From CAWCKS01 sp963763485 (lineage in GTDB: Bacteria > Pseudomonadota > Alphaproteobacteria > Rhizobiales > Xanthobacteraceae): 64,000 nucleotides of DNA. Positions within the stretch are counted from its first letter, which is position 1. Each line of letters begins with the position of its first letter. The notes beneath the pieces were generated by a model. It was given only the letters and a program-made list of their open reading frames with translations, had not been told where the DNA came from and ran no database searches. The position numbers and the translations under genes are program-made. The stretch covers positions 1,240,001-1,304,000 of the forward strand of contig CAVXOW010000005.1 in assembly GCA_963763485.1 (NCBI GenBank), written 5' to 3'. Below are positions 56,544 to 64,000 of this stretch, in pieces.

Positions 56544-56923
56544 GCTCGATTCTTGAAGTGCACGAACCCTATGGGCTCATTGTGAACCTCGCGGTCCTCT
56601 TCAGGATCAGGCACACGCTCTCTAACGCCCCAACGGAGTGTAGGGCGTCAGGGACAGGCGAAATGTGAACCAGTTCACAATTGGGGGCGACCAGGGCCCA
56701 TCAGACGTGCGCTCACTTCCGCGAAACCGGGATCGAGTGCCATAGAAGAAGGCGTCGATTGCTCGGCAAAAACCGGGTCCCTCAGGCCAAACACGTGTTT
56801 GGCCGACCTCCGCGGGGACGAGCGGAAGATGGGGCCTCGAATTCGACCTCAACTCATTCTTGCTCTAGCGCACCGGCATCGGTGGCCGCGGCACTGACGA
56901 CAACTCTGTATCGGCCGGATCAA
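56544..56923. other. 380-bp intergenic region with repeat-like dyads
   Basis: No gene supported. It holds ACGCCC...GGGCGT (about 56626-56650) and, at 56785-56804, a perfect 20-bp palindrome GGCCAAACACGTGTTTGGCC flanked by GGGTCCC and CCGCGGGGAC, probably a dispersed repeat fragment between two convergent or tail-to-head genes. Confidence 0.55.
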
Positions 56924-57872
56924 TCATGACTTGAGGTTGGGGCTCGGGTTGCCGGGGCACGTAATAAGGCGCGCGGACGGGCGCTGCGGCAACACGGGGG
57001 GTGCTGCGGCGGCATGCGGCGGTGAAAATGTATGCATCGATTTGCGCGTCGGCGGAGCGGCCGGCCGCGGCGGAGGCGCTGATATCCCCGGCCGCAGGTT
57101 TTGGTCGGAAGCTCTGGTGACGTCAGCCTTGGCCACGTCAGCCTTGCCCAAGTCCTTGGCTGTCTCGCGGGCCGCTTGTTGCTGGCTGGCCTTGAGCTGC
57201 TCCATGCCGGCCTTGAGCTCCTCGACCTCCTGCCGCAAGGCTGCGAGATCATGCGACATGGACTGGAGCAACTGCGCGGAGTCCGGAGATGAGTTCGGCG
57301 GACGGCGCAACGGCATTCGGTGCGGTCTGAGTTGGCGGCGCCGGTTGCGGAGGTGCTGGATTCGCGGCGTCTGCCTGAACGGCAGGCGCGGCCGGTTGCG
57401 TTGCGAGCGCCGGTTGTTCGGGCTGTGATGAAGTCACGACGAACTGCGTCGTCAATGCGGCGATCGTCTTTCTCGCCGCTTCGCCGTAGGATTTCCATGC
57501 GACGGCGGCGAGACTGATGCACGCTCCCAGCAGCAATGCAATGACGGCACGTGCCACCCGCGCGGCCATCGACCAACGGTCGCCCGAACCCCGGACATCG
57601 CTGGCGGAGGCCGGACGAAACGCGGCATCGACCGACGCAACCGTTGAGCCGGGTCTGAAGTCCAATGCAGCATGTTTCAAGTCAGCATGTTTCGCGGCAG
57701 CGCGTTGCTCGGTCTCGGAACGATGGCGCGCGGCCTGATGCAACAGGTTGGAAAGCTCTTCGTCGGAGGGCGCGACCCGAACGGCGTCGGGCGCGACCGC
57801 AACAGCATCGGATGCGACCGCAACAGCATCGCAGGGATCATCGCCTGGTTTGACAGATAGCGTCGATTGCAT
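56924..57872 (-). pseudogene. Membrane-anchored coiled-coil protein, frameshifted
   Basis: ATG 57872 (GGAG at 5 nt) begins MQSTLSVKPGDDPCDAVAV with a short Ala/Val/Asp/Pro repeat, a membrane segment VARAVIALLLGACISLAAVAW, then a Pro/Ala/Gln-rich linker. Near 57255-57290 the frame shifts; the other frame continues SPDSAQLLQSMSHDLAALRQ and EVEELKAGMEQLKASQQQ, a clear coiled coil, and a Pro-rich tail to 56924. Known Bradyrhizobium proteins of this style have anchor, linker and coiled coil in one frame. Periplasmic coiled coil inferred; function unknown. Confidence 0.65.
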
Positions 57873-58150
57873 TGGTGCTCCGTACTCAATCCAATGCCCC
57901 CCGTCCGAGACCGGCTTGCAGATTGCCTTGCTGGGACGTCCTGCCCCCAACCGCCATTCCGGTTTGACCAAAGCAAGGCGGTGGGATGGAGAGTCTTGGG
58001 CCGCGTGGAACTCGGCTCGCGCGCGCGGTGGCGGCGGATCACGTCACCGACCGCAGCCAGGCAGAGGACGCCTCGATGCGAAGTTGCTATCTGAGGAAGT
58101 TCGACATGATATCACATAGCGTGCGATCAGTCCGGACTGAGGTTGAATCG

Positions 58151-58819
58151 ATGCACATCGGCCTTATTGGCGGGATCGGTCCTGCGGCGACGGACTTCTA
58201 TTACCGGCGCTTGATCGCGGCGTTCGCGGCCAGGCAAGCGGCATTGGAGTTGACGATTGCCCATGCCGATACGCCGACGCTTCTCAAGAATCTCACGAAC
58301 AATGACAGGGCAGGCCAGGCCGCGATATTCACGCGTCTGACCAGGCGACTTGCGTTGGCGGGCGCGAACTGCGTGGTGGTGACCTCGATTGCCGGGCACT
58401 TCTGCATCGACGACTTCAAGACGGCATCGCCATTGCCGGTTGTCGACATGATTGTCGAAGTCAGCCGGGCCATCGAGACGCGCGGCCTCAGCCGCATCGG
58501 CATCCTCGGAACCCGGACGGTGATGGAGACCCGCTTCTATGGCGGCTTGCCATCCGTGGACATCATTCCACCGAGCGGACAAGACCTGATTGATGTACAC
58601 GAGGCCTATGTCGCGATGGCGGCCGCCGGCATTGTCACTGAGGATCAGCGATCAGTCTTCGACGCGGCCAGCCGTCGGCTGCTCGACAACGGCGCCGAGG
58701 CGATCATGCTCGGGGGCACCGACCTCGTGCTGGTGTACGATGAGCGAACCTCCGACATCCCGGTGATCGACTGCGCGGGCATTCACGTCGATGCCATCGT
58801 GCGATTGGCGACGGGTTGA
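58151..58819 (+). CDS. Aspartate/glutamate racemase-family protein lacking both catalytic cysteines
   Basis: 222 residues with the two-domain Asp/Glu racemase fold pattern: HIGLIGGIGPAATDFYYRRL at the N-terminus, LAGANCVVVTSIAGHF and AEAIMLGGTDLVL at the two active-site loops. Catalytic members carry Cys at both loops (xCNTxH and GCTE); here the positions hold T78 and G189. Some related enzymes use one Thr and one Cys, but this one lacks both, so racemisation by the usual mechanism is doubtful. ATG 58151 is chosen because it starts the fold; the frame extends further upstream without homology. Confidence 0.78.
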   Translation: MHIGLIGGIGPAATDFYYRRLIAAFAARQAALELTIAHADTPTLLKNLTNNDRAGQAAIFTRLTRRLALAGANCVVVTSIAGHFCIDDFKTASPLPVVDMIVEVSRAIETRGLSRIGILGTRTVMETRFYGGLPSVDIIPPSGQDLIDVHEAYVAMAAAGIVTEDQRSVFDAASRRLLDNGAEAIMLGGTDLVLVYDERTSDIPVIDCAGIHVDAIVRLATG

Positions 58820-58823
58820 GATC

Positions 58824-58873
58824 GTTGCGTGCCGCACCGCTGCCGATCGTCAGCGGCCTCTATGCGAGCTTGA
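58824..58873 (+). pseudogene. Fragment of a permease 3' end
   Basis: The translation CGTGCCGCACCGCTGCCG... gives RAAPLPIVSGLYAS, nearly identical to the end of the FtsX-type permease at 47110-47149 (RAARLPIVQGLYAS). Nothing of the rest of a permease is present upstream, where the racemase-like gene ends at 58819, so this is an orphan gene tail left by recombination or deletion. Confidence 0.55.
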
Positions 58874-59083
58874 GGAGGCGTTGCTCCACGACCAATCCGC
58901 ACAGCATCAAAACGGAGCGTCGTGCCAATCGCGTCACTTCGCGCTGCATTCAGTAGTTTGCATCGGAGGCCGGAAAAGCAGGCAAACCTTTGATCCAGGT
59001 CAAGACAAACGGCGCGCGCAAGCATCAGTTTGTCATGTAGCGCAAAACGGTCGCAACTGATCATGTCCGCCCCCATCGACGTT

Positions 59084-59115
59084 TTGGAGGACTGAAAAAT
59101 TGGAGGACTGAAAAA
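59084..59115 (+). repeat. Tandem 16-bp duplication of a ribosome-binding leader
   Basis: TTGGAGGACTGAAAAA occurs twice head to tail (59084-59099 and 59100-59115); the last A is the first base of the start codon at 59115. Each copy carries GGAGG. The leader resembles AGGACTGAAAAA just before the permease gene at 45957. Confidence 0.9.
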
Positions 59116-59498
59116 TGTTTGATGCATTGGCCCTTTGGCTCAGTCACCAGCGCGACCACGCCGGCCTCAACTTCTCGGGGAATGATGAGTTCGACCAACT
59201 GGCGCGAGCTTTCGGCATAAGCTCCAACGAACTCCGTCATCTCATCAACTCAGCGCCTGATCCCCTTCAACTGCCCGAGATGCTCAAGGCGCTCGGAATT
59301 GATGAGATCTCGCTCCGCCGAGTTCAACCGGCGCTGCTGCATGCCCTGGAACGCCAGTGCGCACAATGTGTGGTCGTTGCCAGGTGCAGGCATTCTTTGG
59401 ATCGAAAGGTCGCCGCCCAGGACTATGAACAGTTCTGCCCGAATGCCGCCGTGTTGGCTGCGTTTCGCCCGATACATGAAGGCAAGCCTGGCTTTTAG
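59115..59498 (+). CDS. DUF6455-type cysteine-motif protein
   Basis: 127 residues. N-terminal helical part (DEFDQLARAFGISSNELRHL) and a C-terminal cysteine cluster CAQCVVVARCRHSLD...FCPNAA (CX2CX5C plus a distant CPN), as in DUF6455 proteins of Rhizobiales; it may bind zinc or an iron-sulfur cluster. Preceded by a duplicated GGAGG leader. Function unknown. Confidence 0.75.
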   Translation: MFDALALWLSHQRDHAGLNFSGNDEFDQLARAFGISSNELRHLINSAPDPLQLPEMLKALGIDEISLRRVQPALLHALERQCAQCVVVARCRHSLDRKVAAQDYEQFCPNAAVLAAFRPIHEGKPGF

Positions 59499-59607
59499 CG
59501 TCTGGCTCCGCTGGTCCGGTCATTCTGACCGTTGCATGGGTCTCCCGTCGACAAGCAACAAACATCGCTAGCGGGTCGTGCGCGGCGTTTTGTGCGAGTG
59601 CCGATCA

Positions 59608-60706
59608 CTAAGCGTTGACAGCTTGCGCCAGCGCGGCGGGCTTCCACGTCTTCAGCACCGGAAGCACCTCTTTCGCGAACAGTCGCATCGATGTCTCGGC
59701 CTTGGCGAACGGAATGCCGCCAAAGCGGAACGACGTCGACAGATCGAAGTCACCCAGCAGCGTGCGCCGTTGTTCATAGGCGCGCAGCATCTCATCGGGC
59801 GTGCCTTTCACGGCGACCTGCAGGAGCGCGTTGACCAGGCCATCGCGCCCCGCGGTGCGGGCCATCTCGGATTTCTTCGCATAGGCGTCGTAGCCCTTGG
59901 TGGTCGCGAAATGCGTGCTCATCAGCTCGTAGTGCTCGAGGTTGCTGTCGACGAAGCTGGCCATGTGCTTTGCCGCGAGCTCGCTGGCCTCGCTTGGATG
60001 TCGGCGCACAGATGCACTGGTCGGCGGTGACGGTGGGCGGCGCGCTCACGCCGTTGTATTGCCGGTACAGCGCGCGGTATTTCTCGATGCCCGGCAGGCG
60101 CTGCGGCCACGGGCGATCGGCAAACATCAGCATCCGCGCTTTCAACCGGGCCGCGGCATCGATCGAGTCCTCGCTGGAGGCGACCGCGTAGGTGCGTCCC
60201 TCGAAGCTCTTTTCCGGGCGCGGCCGGATTTCAATACGCGGCTGCTTGAAGTGCTTGCCGCCTCCTTCGATGAAGCCGGTGCGCAGCGCTTCGACAATCA
60301 TCGCCGAGGCCTCGTCGAACCGCTCGCGCAAGTCATCCATGACGCCGCGGAACGCCGCGAACTCCCTGCGCGCCAATCCGCGGCCGAGGCCAAGCCTCAC
60401 GCGTCCGTTTGACAGGAGATCGAGCACCGCGACCTTCTCAGCCACGCGCAGCGGATCGTTCCACGGCAGGATGATGGCCGCGGTCCCCAAATCGGCGTGG
60501 GTGCAGAGCGGCGCAAGGTAGGACAGCAGCTGCAGATTATCGGGACAGAACGAATAGTCGAAGAAGTGATGTTCCACCGACCAGATGGCGTCGAAGCCCA
60601 GTTCGTCGGCGAGCCTTGCGAGCCGGATTTCCTCGCCCCACGCTTCGCGGTCGCTCATACCCTGCCAGCCGTAGGTGGAGAAAATCATCTGAATGCCAAC
60701 GTCCAT
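59608..60706 (-). pseudogene. Luciferase-like (LLM-class) oxidoreductase, one frameshift
   Basis: Joined length about 365 residues. From ATG 60706 (GGAGG at 6 nt): MDVGIQMIFSTYGWQGMSD, FDAIWSVEHHFFDYSFCPDN, LGTAAIILPWNDPLRVAEKVAVLDLLSNGRVRLGLGRG, to TVTADQCICA near 60005. There the frame shifts and SEASELAAKHMASFVDSNLEHYELMSTHF continues to the stop at 59608. A single-base change near 59995-60010 explains it. Flavin-dependent monooxygenase or related enzyme; unrelated in detail to the one at 50173. Confidence 0.8.
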
Positions 60707-61052
60707 TTTGTCCTCCGGTTCGTGCGACCAGTTTTGCTCCGACAGCCAGCGTCGGGCGGCTGACACGATTATCGAACGCAACTGCTTGCCAAGTCACGTG
60801 CTTCGGATGAGATCGCTGTTATCCATTTTGGTTGCGAGAGGCCGGGAGTCGGTCGCCAGCCGTTCGTTGATCAGATCGCGTTCCGTGCGATGCGTCGCCG
60901 ATGCAACCCGGCCGGTGTCGCAGAACCTGCAATCAGCGCTCGTCTTGCAAGAGAAACAGCCTGGCCAACACGTTCATTGTTCTCAAAGAAACAGCTGGCT
61001 ATCGGCCTCGAACAAGCGCACACCTGCGAGCCACAACCATAGAAAGATCATT
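60707..61052. other. 346-bp intergenic region, no gene recognised
   Basis: Upstream regions of the leftward LLM gene and the rightward 59-residue protein gene. An open frame crosses it in phase with the small gene but has no recognisable sequence before 61053. No clear dyad or RNA seen. Confidence 0.45.
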
Positions 61053-61232
61053 ATGATAATCCTCTCGGCACGTCATGTGCAGTCCGACGAGTCGCTTCGC
61101 CTCGGCGTGGAGTCGGGCTGGTACAGCACCAAGGTCAGTGGAACATTCGTCACCGGCCCACATGCCACATTGGCAGAGTGCGAGTCGAAGATTGCAGAAC
61201 TCAATCCGCCGCCGGCAAAACGAAGGTTCTAG
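61053..61232 (+). CDS. Small hypothetical protein, 59 residues
   Basis: MIILSARHVQSDESLRLGVE then SGWYSTKVSGTFVTGPHATL and a basic end. Looks like a compact beta domain with one cysteine. Weak AGAAAG ribosome site. No family recognised; kept because composition and codon use look coding from 61053 on. Confidence 0.45.
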   Translation: MIILSARHVQSDESLRLGVESGWYSTKVSGTFVTGPHATLAECESKIAELNPPPAKRRF

Positions 61233-61451
61233 TCGATTGGATCCAACACTTGGATCCAACGCTTGGTGCCAGCGTATGAACTCCGGCGCGGGTCTTGCGC
61301 TGGTGGCTGGCCTGATCGGCAAGCCTTGTCAGAATTCAAGTCTTGCCAAATTCCAACCAATTGTCCGCATTGCGCCACTTGTCGCTTTAACGGATGATTC
61401 TTGCCTCTGGCACTAGACCCGCAGGATGCAAACGATCCTGAAAGGTCAGAT

Positions 61452-61652
61452 ATGAGCGTTTCCGGAGTTGGCGGGACAAGTACTGCGTCACAGCATGTCC
61501 CGGCCAGCAAGCCCGAGGTCCACCGATCCGACGATGGCGACCGTGGCGCGAGAGATGCCCCCAGGCTTCCCAACACACCTCCCAAGACACCTCCAAAGAC
61601 TGAAGCGGCACCCGCTTCACACGCCGGACTGGTTGTCAACAAAACGGCCTGA
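61452..61652 (+). CDS. Small hypothetical Pro/Ser/Thr-rich protein, 66 residues
   Basis: Begins MSVSGVGGTSTASQHVPASK, a start style common to short Bradyrhizobium proteins, with AAAGG 6 nt upstream; the rest is Pro/Thr/Lys rich (LPNTPPKTPPKTEAAP) and probably disordered. A rho-independent terminator follows 10 bp after the stop, which supports a real transcription unit. Function unknown. Confidence 0.55.
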   Translation: MSVSGVGGTSTASQHVPASKPEVHRSDDGDRGARDAPRLPNTPPKTPPKTEAAPASHAGLVVNKTA

Positions 61653-61662
61653 TCCACGAAGA

Positions 61663-61689
61663 CCTCGGCTCTCCAAGCCGGGGTTTTTT
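61663..61689 (+). terminator. Rho-independent terminator
   Basis: CCTCGGCT (61663-61670), loop CTCCA, AGCCGGGG (61676-61683), then six T. Eight pairs including one G-U. It closes the small gene at 61452-61652. Confidence 0.8.
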
Positions 61690-61757
61690 CTTTCCTGAAG
61701 CAGCGTCCCCGCAGCCAGCCTCCGCCCACGCCGGAGCGTCAGGTGCGCGGCGCCGGC

Positions 61758-62570
61758 TCAGGCCCCGGGCGCTTCCTCCGCCCACACGCGAAAGCCGGAC
61801 AGCGTGCCGGGGCCGAAGATGTGGGTCAGCGGGACATCGGCGGCGTCGCGGCCGTGCGCGATCAGGATGCGGCCGGTCCGCGGCGCGTTGTTGCGCGGGT
61901 CGAACGTATGCCAGCGGTCGCCGAGATAGACCTCGATCCAGGCGGCAAAATCCATCGGCGCGTAGGGCGGCGGCAGGCCGATGTCGGTGATGTAGCCGGT
62001 GCAGTAGCGCGCGGGGATATTGAGGCAACGGCAGAACGTCAGCGCAAGGTGGGCGAAGTCGCGGCACACGCCACGGCGCTCCTGGTACGCTTCGAACGCG
62101 GTTCGGGTGGGGCGGGAATACTCGTAGCCGAACGTGATGTGATTGTGCACGAAATCGCAGATCGCCTGGACGCGCGGCCAGCCGAGCGGCTGCGGCCCGA
62201 ACAGGCGCCAGGCCTCGTCGGAGAGCCGGTCGGTCTCGCAATACCGGCTGCCAAGCAGGAACAGCAGCGTGTCCGCCGGCAAGTTCTGAACCTGATGCTG
62301 CAGGGCGTTCAGTTCGACCGGATCCCACAGGCCGCGGTCGCGCACGACGGTGTCGGTGCCGAGGCTGAACGCGCCTGCGGGCGCGACCAGGCGATTGCAC
62401 CAGTTGCCAAAACTGTCGCGATAGCCTTCGACGGGCACCGACGGCCGCGTGATCAGGTGATCCGGTTGCTCGAGGTCGGAGACGCGCGAGGAATGCACGT
62501 TCAAGGTTGCGATTATCGGCGTTGTCTGCGGGAAGTCGAAGCTCAGCTCGCAACCGACGTGGATCCGCAT
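61758..62570 (-). CDS. Transglutaminase-like cysteine protease-fold protein
   Basis: 270 residues. Transglutaminase core with nucleophile C169 in ERRGVCRDFAHLALTFCR and acid D224 in RWHTFDPRN. Where the catalytic histidine is usually found (xHAWxE) the sequence reads DFAAWIEVYLG, so the His seems replaced by Ala. The N-terminal domain is the beta domain normally found in this group. ATG 62570; a TTG one codon upstream is less likely. Members act as peptidases or amidases; function here unknown. Confidence 0.82.
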   Translation of the reverse strand: MRIHVGCELSFDFPQTTPIIATLNVHSSRVSDLEQPDHLITRPSVPVEGYRDSFGNWCNRLVAPAGAFSLGTDTVVRDRGLWDPVELNALQHQVQNLPADTLLFLLGSRYCETDRLSDEAWRLFGPQPLGWPRVQAICDFVHNHITFGYEYSRPTRTAFEAYQERRGVCRDFAHLALTFCRCLNIPARYCTGYITDIGLPPPYAPMDFAAWIEVYLGDRWHTFDPRNNAPRTGRILIAHGRDAADVPLTHIFGPGTLSGFRVWAEEAPGA

Positions 62571-62812
62571 CAAATATCCGCCTTTGGGTCAGACCGTCGT
62601 GCGTGGCTTGTGAATTCGGCCGTGCATGCCCACTTAACCACAATCGGCAGGATTTTGGTGTGTCCTTATTTTCAGCAGCGGTCCGTCAAAGCGGAACAAT
62701 GTTGAACCCTGCGGGTGAATATCGTATTGGCCGCGTCGGGGGCCTTTAAGGCCATCGTCTTGAGGCATTTGGCCGAGTATCCTTAAGTAACCATCCGGAG
62801 TACCTGTTTTCC

Positions 62813-63208
62813 ATGAGCCGTCGTCACAATTCGAAGCTGCAAGATCGATTGAACGACGCCGCCGAAGCGCGGCGCGCTATGCTGGAGAAATTCAAGAGCG
62901 CCGGTGGGCCGGAGAATCCGGCGCTGATCGAGAAGCAACGTCAGCGCGAGGCGATGGCCGCGGCGCGCGCCGAGCGGGTCGCGCAGCGGGAGGCGCTGCG
63001 GCAGGAACAGGAGCGCGAGCGCGCGAGGCAGGCCGCGTTGGCCGAGCAGGCGGCAGCCGATGCCGCGCGTGCCGCCAAGGAGCGAGAAGACCGGGAGGCG
63101 GCCGAACTGGCCGAGCGCCAAGCAGCGCTGGAGGCCGAGCAGAAGGCCGCGCGCGATGAACGATACGCCGCGCGGAAGGCAGCCAAGAAGCAACGCCGCA
63201 AGGGCTGA
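62813..63208 (+). CDS. DUF6481-type Ala/Glu/Arg-rich coiled-coil protein
   Basis: 131 residues, almost entirely charged helix from about residue 38 on (RQREAMAAARAERVAQREAL, RQEQERERARQAALAEQAAA, and a KKQRRKG tail). Highly basic-acidic alternation predicts a long single helix or coiled coil; N-terminal SRRHNSKLQDRLNDAAEARRAML is typical of DUF6481. Possibly nucleic-acid associated. GGAG is 11 nt upstream of ATG 62813. The 62574-62812 gap holds no other gene. Confidence 0.75.
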   Translation: MSRRHNSKLQDRLNDAAEARRAMLEKFKSAGGPENPALIEKQRQREAMAAARAERVAQREALRQEQERERARQAALAEQAAADAARAAKEREDREAAELAERQAALEAEQKAARDERYAARKAAKKQRRKG

Positions 63209-63274
63209 TCCCTTGCGGTTACTCGCGCAGGCGGTGTTCGGCTTCAGGCTGTCGTCGGCGCTGATCGGCGAGGG

Positions 63275-64000
63275 CTATCCCACCATGCTGTAGCCGCCCG
63301 AGACCGACAAGACTTGTCCAGTGATATAACCTGCGGCCCTCTTGGATGACAGGAATAGCACTGCGCTCGCGATGTCCTCAGGCTGCCCGACACGCTTGAG
63401 CGGCAGGGCTCTCGCGACCTTCTCGAGCTGATCTGATGTAAACATGCTGCTCATGTCGGCCCACATGCTGGTGGCGCCAACATCTTCGCGCTTCGACGAA
63501 ATCGTCACGCCAGGGCAAACGACATTGCAGCGGATGCCATAGCGGCCGTTCTCCTTCGCGACTGTTTTCATGAAGCTGTTGACTGCCGCTTTCATGCCGC
63601 CATAGACCGCCTCGCGCGGCTCGCCTTGCCGGCTCGCGTCGGAGCTGATCGACACGATCGAACCCGAATTTTTCGGAATCATGGTCTCGAGCGCAGTCTT
63701 CGTGCAGTTGAGATTGCCGACGAAATTGAGCTGGATGATCTTCTGCCAGAACGCCGGGTCGGTCTGGGTGAAGAACATCAGCTTGTCCCAGCCGACATTG
63801 TTGACGAGCACATCGACGCCGCCGAACTTGTCGACCGCAGCCTTGAACATCGCCTGGACCTGCGCGAGATCGGTCACGTCAGTCTTGACGACCTGAACAC
63901 CGGCTGCTCCTGCGCGCCTGGCCAGCTCGGCCGTATCGACAGCTTGCTTGTCGTCAATATCGCCGACAGTGATGTTGGCACCTTCGCCGGCAAAGCCGAG
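63275..64000 (-). CDS. SDR-family dehydrogenase, BadH-like, 5' partial
   Basis: Reading frame runs off the right edge, so the N-terminal cofactor motif is missing. Visible: DVLVNNVGWDKLMFFTQTDP (NNAG variant NNVG), catalytic Ser in IVSISSDASRQGE, Y-x3-K in AVYGGMKAAVNSF, and the end GYITGQVLSVSGGYSMVG. The GWDxxxFFTxT and SSDASR segments recall BadH, 2-hydroxycyclohexanecarboxyl-CoA dehydrogenase of alicyclic acid degradation, and FabG-like relatives. Another catabolic cluster may begin beyond this edge. Confidence 0.8.
   Translation of the reverse strand, partial: LGFAGEGANITVGDIDDKQAVDTAELARRAGAAGVQVVKTDVTDLAQVQAMFKAAVDKFGGVDVLVNNVGWDKLMFFTQTDPAFWQKIIQLNFVGNLNCTKTALETMIPKNSGSIVSISSDASRQGEPREAVYGGMKAAVNSFMKTVAKENGRYGIRCNVVCPGVTISSKREDVGATSMWADMSSMFTSDQLEKVARALPLKRVGQPEDIASAVLFLSSKRAAGYITGQVLSVSGGYSMVG

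Overview
The window is GC-rich (by eye in the low to mid 60s percent), with dense short-spaced operons, frequent GTG/TTG starts, several copies of GC-rich palindromic intergenic repeats of the kind scattered through Bradyrhizobium and Rhodopseudomonas genomes, and aerobic aromatic-acid catabolism genes. This points to a soil alphaproteobacterium of the Nitrobacteraceae/Xanthobacteraceae (Bradyrhizobium-like). No rRNA, tRNA, integrase, transposase or CRISPR array was recognised.

Region 1 (1-10559) is a benzoate-type catabolic block: a four-gene ABC transporter of the branched-chain amino acid (Liv) family, boxR (Xre plus shikimate-kinase-like sensor), boxC and boxB of the benzoyl-CoA epoxide pathway, a salicylyl-/anthraniloyl-CoA-type FAD monooxygenase and a benzoate-type CoA ligase. 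A near-palindromic BoxR operator candidate sits on a consensus -10 box in front of boxC, with a second copy just before boxR. boxA and boxD are not in the window. Region 2 (10744-28660) continues the CoA-thioester theme: methyltransferase, AraC regulator, two more acyl-CoA ligases, an SDR, a limonene-epoxide-hydrolase-like protein, a tandem HxlR regulator, a DUF1295 membrane protein, a complete second Liv-type transporter, a truncated acyl-CoA synthetase, a carotenoid-oxygenase family dioxygenase and an SCP2-type thiolase. I infer uptake and breakdown of plant-derived aromatic or phenylpropanoid acids.

Region 3 (28683-47149) is mixed: a frameshifted glycogen-debranching-type enzyme, PRC-barrel protein, two MFS carriers, GT4 glycosyltransferase, a frameshifted ABC exporter, isochorismatase-like and GNAT proteins, a LysR regulator, then a PadR regulator preceded by a striking 14-bp-period array of small palindromes, followed by a HlyD/ATPase/FtsX-permease efflux operon carrying several frameshifts.

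Region 4 (47150-50160) looks like an acquired accessory island: TcmP (three-Cys-motif partner), its Gp37/Gp68-family partner with a CX6CX2C motif, a zincin-like protein with an altered HExxH motif, a small membrane protein and an Xre-type antitoxin-like protein. The function of the TcmP-Gp37/68 pair is not known to me, so it is the best candidate for an undescribed system here. Region 5 (50173-64000) holds two luciferase-like oxidoreductases (one frameshifted), small exported and membrane peptides, a lysophospholipase-like hydrolase with a decayed partial duplicate nearby, an AI-2E-family protein, an Asp/Glu-racemase-like protein lacking both catalytic cysteines, DUF6455 and DUF6481 proteins, a transglutaminase-like protein and, at the right edge, a BadH-like SDR.

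Twelve single-base-type frame disruptions were found, all between about 29.9 and 60.0 kb. They may be consensus errors in the assembly or real decay; affected genes are flagged.
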